Shown here piece by piece: positions 14,722 through 16,957 of a DNA stretch of 16,957 bases; within the stretch, counting starts at the first letter, position 1; every line of letters begins with the position of its first letter. Source of the stretch: an uncultured Clostridia bacterium (lineage in GTDB: Bacteria > Bacillota > Clostridia > TANB77 > CAG-508). The notes below the pieces were generated by a model, which did not search any database, had not been told where the DNA came from, and worked only from the letters and a program-made list of their open reading frames with translations. The position numbers and the translations under genes are program-made. The stretch is from positions 1-16,957 of the forward strand of contig CANQMG010000027.1 of the NCBI GenBank assembly GCA_947624925.1, in the 5' to 3' direction.

Positions 14722-14750
14722 ATTATAAAACAATTGTTTGTAATTGTCAA
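14722..14750 (-). promoter_or_regulatory. perfect consensus sigma-A promoter for the KilA-N gene
   Basis: Read on the minus strand: TTGACA (14750-14745), exactly 17 bases, then TATAAT (14727-14722). Both hexamers match the consensus fully, the only such case found here. Transcription would begin near 14715, about 28 bases before the ATG at 14687. Confidence 0.85.
14728..14739. promoter_or_regulatory. palindrome inside the KilA-N promoter spacer (operator candidate)
   Basis: AAACAATTGTTT is a perfect 12-bp inverted repeat that abuts the -10 box and fills most of the spacer. ACAATT recurs ten bases upstream on the minus strand (at 14749-14744), giving a partial second half-site. A repressor bound here would block RNA polymerase. 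Confidence 0.5.
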
Positions 14751-14837
14751 GCAAATATTTAAATTCTATGGTTATGTTTTGTGCCTTATATTTTCAAAAA
14801 AATTGCTCGAAAATGCAATGCCTAATTAAAAAATTTA

Positions 14838-14866
14838 TTGTAAAATAAATTTAATTATGATAATAT
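14838..14866 (+). promoter_or_regulatory. possible promoter for the LtaS-like gene
   Basis: TTGTAA (14838-14843), a 17-base spacer, then TAATAT (14861-14866), each with two mismatches. It is ~35 bases upstream of the ATG at 14901. AT-rich context makes this weak. The rest of the 213-base gap holds the divergent KilA-N promoter and no coding that I can see. Confidence 0.3.
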
Positions 14867-14900
14867 ATGTAAAAAATGTTAAACAATAAGGAGCATATAA

Positions 14901-16957
14901 ATGAAAAAAGATATAGACATTAGATATTCAAAAGAAGAAATAAAACAAGAAGATATTAAAGATAAGGAATCATCAGAGGAACAAGAAACAAAAAAGAAAA
15001 AAGCAGGAGCAATAAAAGATATTATAATAACATACTTAATAAATTTTGCAATACTTTTTTATTTAGAAATAGTTGTGAAAATTACAGTATATAAAAGCAT
15101 TATAGATATTGGAACATTATATATATTTATGTTTTCAATATCAACATCAGGTATTATGACTTTTATATATACGATATTTAAAAAAAGGATAATATCAAAA
15201 GTAATTGTAAGTATTATACATTTATTTTTGGCATTTTATTATTCATTCTATTTATTATATTATAATTTTTTTAAGACTTTTTTTGTTTGGTTAACAATTG
15301 ATATGGCAGATGATGTTATGACATTTCCAAAAGAGATTTTAGCAATAATAACAAATAACTACTATTACATTATAATTTTATTTATACCTGCAATATTGTA
15401 TATAATATATATTGCAATAAATAAAAATGAAGAAAATTATAAATTATCATATAAATTAAGTATAATAATTTCAGCCTTAGTTATATATTTGTGTACTATT
15501 GGATTAATATTTACTAATAATGAATCAAGAAAGTTATATTTTGAAGCTTTACAGCCAGTTGATTATGTGAAAAATTTTGGTGTACTACAAACTACACAAA
15601 AAGATATTATAGAATGCTTATTTGGAAATAATGAGCCAAGTTTAGATTTAGAAGAATTGCAACCAGTAGCAAACATTCAAGAAAATGAATATGAAGCAAA
15701 TATAATGGATATAAATTTTGATGAATTAATTAAAAATGAAAAAAATAAAACTATTAAAGAATTACATAAATATTTTAGTAATGTAGAGCCAAGCTATAAA
15801 AATGAATATACAGGAATGTTTGAAGGAAAGAATTTAATATTTTTAACTTTAGAAGGTTTTTCTTATAAAGTTATAGATAAAGATTTAACTCCTACATTAT
15901 ATAAAATGGCAACAGAAGGATTTGTATTTGAAAATTTCTACACTTCATTATGGGGAGGCAGTACTGCTACAGGAGAGTATGCAGCAATTACAGGCAATTT
16001 TTATAATAATGCTAAATGTTTGGAAATAAGTGGAAATAAATATATGCCATTTACTTTGGGCAATCAATTTAAAAAATTAGGTTATACTACACTTGCATAT
16101 CATAATAATAGTTATGCATATTACAAAAGAAATTTATCACATCCTAATATGGGATATAAATATATTGCGATAGGTAATGGACTTAAAGGGTTAACAGATA
16201 TATGGCCTAGGTCAGACGAAGAAATGGCTGAAGTAACAATTGAGCAATTTATAGATAAAGAACCTTTTCATATATATTATATGACTGTTAGTGGACACGC
16301 AAATTATAGCTGGGATGGAAATAATATGTCAAGAAAACATAAAAATGATGTAAAAAATCTTGATAAATCTGAAAATGTAAAAGCATATTATGCATGTCAA
16401 TTAGAAGTAGAAAATATGCTAAAAAAGTTAGTAGATGCTTTAGACGAAAAAGGAATATTAGAAAATACTGTTTTTGCTATGAGTGCAGATCATTATCCAT
16501 ATGCTCTTAAAAATACTGAACTTGCAGAATTATATGAAATTCCAGAAAAGAATATTGACTCAAATTTTGACTTATATAGAAATGCATTTATATTATGGTC
16601 TGCATCAATGGAAAAGCCTATTGTTATATCAAAGCCATGTTCATCAATAGATATAATACCAACATTATCAAATTTATTTGGGTTAGAATATGATTCGAGA
16701 TTAATTATGGGAACTGATATTTTATCTAGTAGTGAAAATATTGCAATTGTTAATTTTAATGGAGCTGGTGGATACTGGAATTGGGTAACAGAGCAAGGAA
16801 AATATTATGCAAATAGTAAGAAATTTGTAAAGTCTGATAGCTGCAGATTAAGTGATGAGGAAGAAAAAAGTTACGTAGATAGAATAAATAAAATTGTTGC
16901 TAATAAACAAAGTGCTTCTTTAAAAATATTAAATAATGATTATTATAGATATGTTTT
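14901..16957 (+). CDS. LtaS-like membrane sulfatase (LTA synthase family), 3' end missing
   Basis: LtaS-family enzymes move glycerol-phosphate from phosphatidylglycerol onto lipoteichoic acid chains outside the membrane. ATG 14901 has AAGGAG at 14888-14893. The frame is open to the window end (685 codons). A charged cytoplasmic tail (1-39, rich in K and E) is followed by about five helices (~40-210), a linker, and the extracellular sulfatase-fold domain from ~310. Conserved active-site features are visible: Glu318 in NLIFLTLEGF (311-320); the predicted catalytic Thr355 in GGSTATGEY (352-360), aligned with Thr300 of S. aureus LtaS in GKTSDAEF; His466 in SGHANY; and Asp530-His531 in SADHYPY. 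The domain continues to VNFNGAGGYWNW and a C-terminal extension that is cut off. The substrate could also be another wall polymer. Together with cls it fits envelope-lipid metabolism. Confidence 0.88.
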   Translation, partial: MKKDIDIRYSKEEIKQEDIKDKESSEEQETKKKKAGAIKDIIITYLINFAILFYLEIVVKITVYKSIIDIGTLYIFMFSISTSGIMTFIYTIFKKRIISKVIVSIIHLFLAFYYSFYLLYYNFFKTFFVWLTIDMADDVMTFPKEILAIITNNYYYIIILFIPAILYIIYIAINKNEENYKLSYKLSIIISALVIYLCTIGLIFTNNESRKLYFEALQPVDYVKNFGVLQTTQKDIIECLFGNNEPSLDLEELQPVANIQENEYEANIMDINFDELIKNEKNKTIKELHKYFSNVEPSYKNEYTGMFEGKNLIFLTLEGFSYKVIDKDLTPTLYKMATEGFVFENFYTSLWGGSTATGEYAAITGNFYNNAKCLEISGNKYMPFTLGNQFKKLGYTTLAYHNNSYAYYKRNLSHPNMGYKYIAIGNGLKGLTDIWPRSDEEMAEVTIEQFIDKEPFHIYYMTVSGHANYSWDGNNMSRKHKNDVKNLDKSENVKAYYACQLEVENMLKKLVDALDEKGILENTVFAMSADHYPYALKNTELAELYEIPEKNIDSNFDLYRNAFILWSASMEKPIVISKPCSSIDIIPTLSNLFGLEYDSRLIMGTDILSSSENIAIVNFNGAGGYWNWVTEQGKYYANSKKFVKSDSCRLSDEEEKSYVDRINKIVANKQSASLKILNNDYYRYV

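Noticed and set aside
1..16957. CRISPR array, tRNA genes or insertion sequence
   Set aside because: I looked for regularly spaced repeats, cloverleaf-like segments ending in CCA contexts, and transposase motifs, and saw none.

Overview
The window is very AT-rich DNA. Its stop usage is standard, its ribosome-binding sites are strong (AGGAGG type), and several starts are TTG or GTG. The gene content (alpha2-type glycyl-tRNA synthetase, Pta/AckA acetate pathway, dipicolinate synthase subunit B, LtaS-like sulfatase, type A RNase P RNA) points to a low-GC Firmicute of the class Clostridia, probably an anaerobic fermenter with a spore-forming ancestry. I cannot name a species.

Layout. 1-61: 3' end of the RNase P RNA gene, meeting an RluA-type pseudouridine synthase head-on (60-941, minus). 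1036-5292: a plus-strand run of trmB, a broken small ORF, pta, a membrane-anchored polysaccharide deacetylase and ackA. Pta and AckA together convert acetyl-CoA to acetate with ATP formation; here the two genes are separated by the deacetylase. 5292-6034: a 14-codon ORF coupled to ackA, then dpaB (spoVFB) with a single-base frameshift. A shared bidirectional terminator separates dpaB from a minus-strand XerC/D-type tyrosine recombinase (6086-7072).

7162-10616 looks more accessory and eroded. It holds a Fic protein whose catalytic-motif His is Gln, a wrecked acyltransferase-3 gene four bases downstream, an intact cardiolipin synthase, a non-annotated stretch with possible decayed coding, and a DUF4362-like membrane-anchored protein with its own promoter and terminator. 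10648-14258 is an apparent operon of a divergent SecD-like and SecF-like pair followed by glyQS, ending in a long hairpin. 14283-14750 is a small KilA-N-domain gene on the minus strand behind a perfect consensus sigma-A promoter that carries a 12-bp palindrome in its spacer. 14901 to the window end is a partial LtaS-like lipoteichoic-acid-synthase-family membrane sulfatase.

Cell-envelope functions recur (deacetylase, cardiolipin synthase, SecDF-like pair, LtaS-like enzyme) among housekeeping RNA and carbon-metabolism genes. I see no CRISPR array, tRNA, rRNA, insertion sequence or prophage module. No single undescribed system stands out. The best leads are the reduced SecDF-like pair, the His-less Fic protein, the regulated KilA-N gene and the frameshifted dpaB. 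No gap between annotated features exceeds 300 bases.
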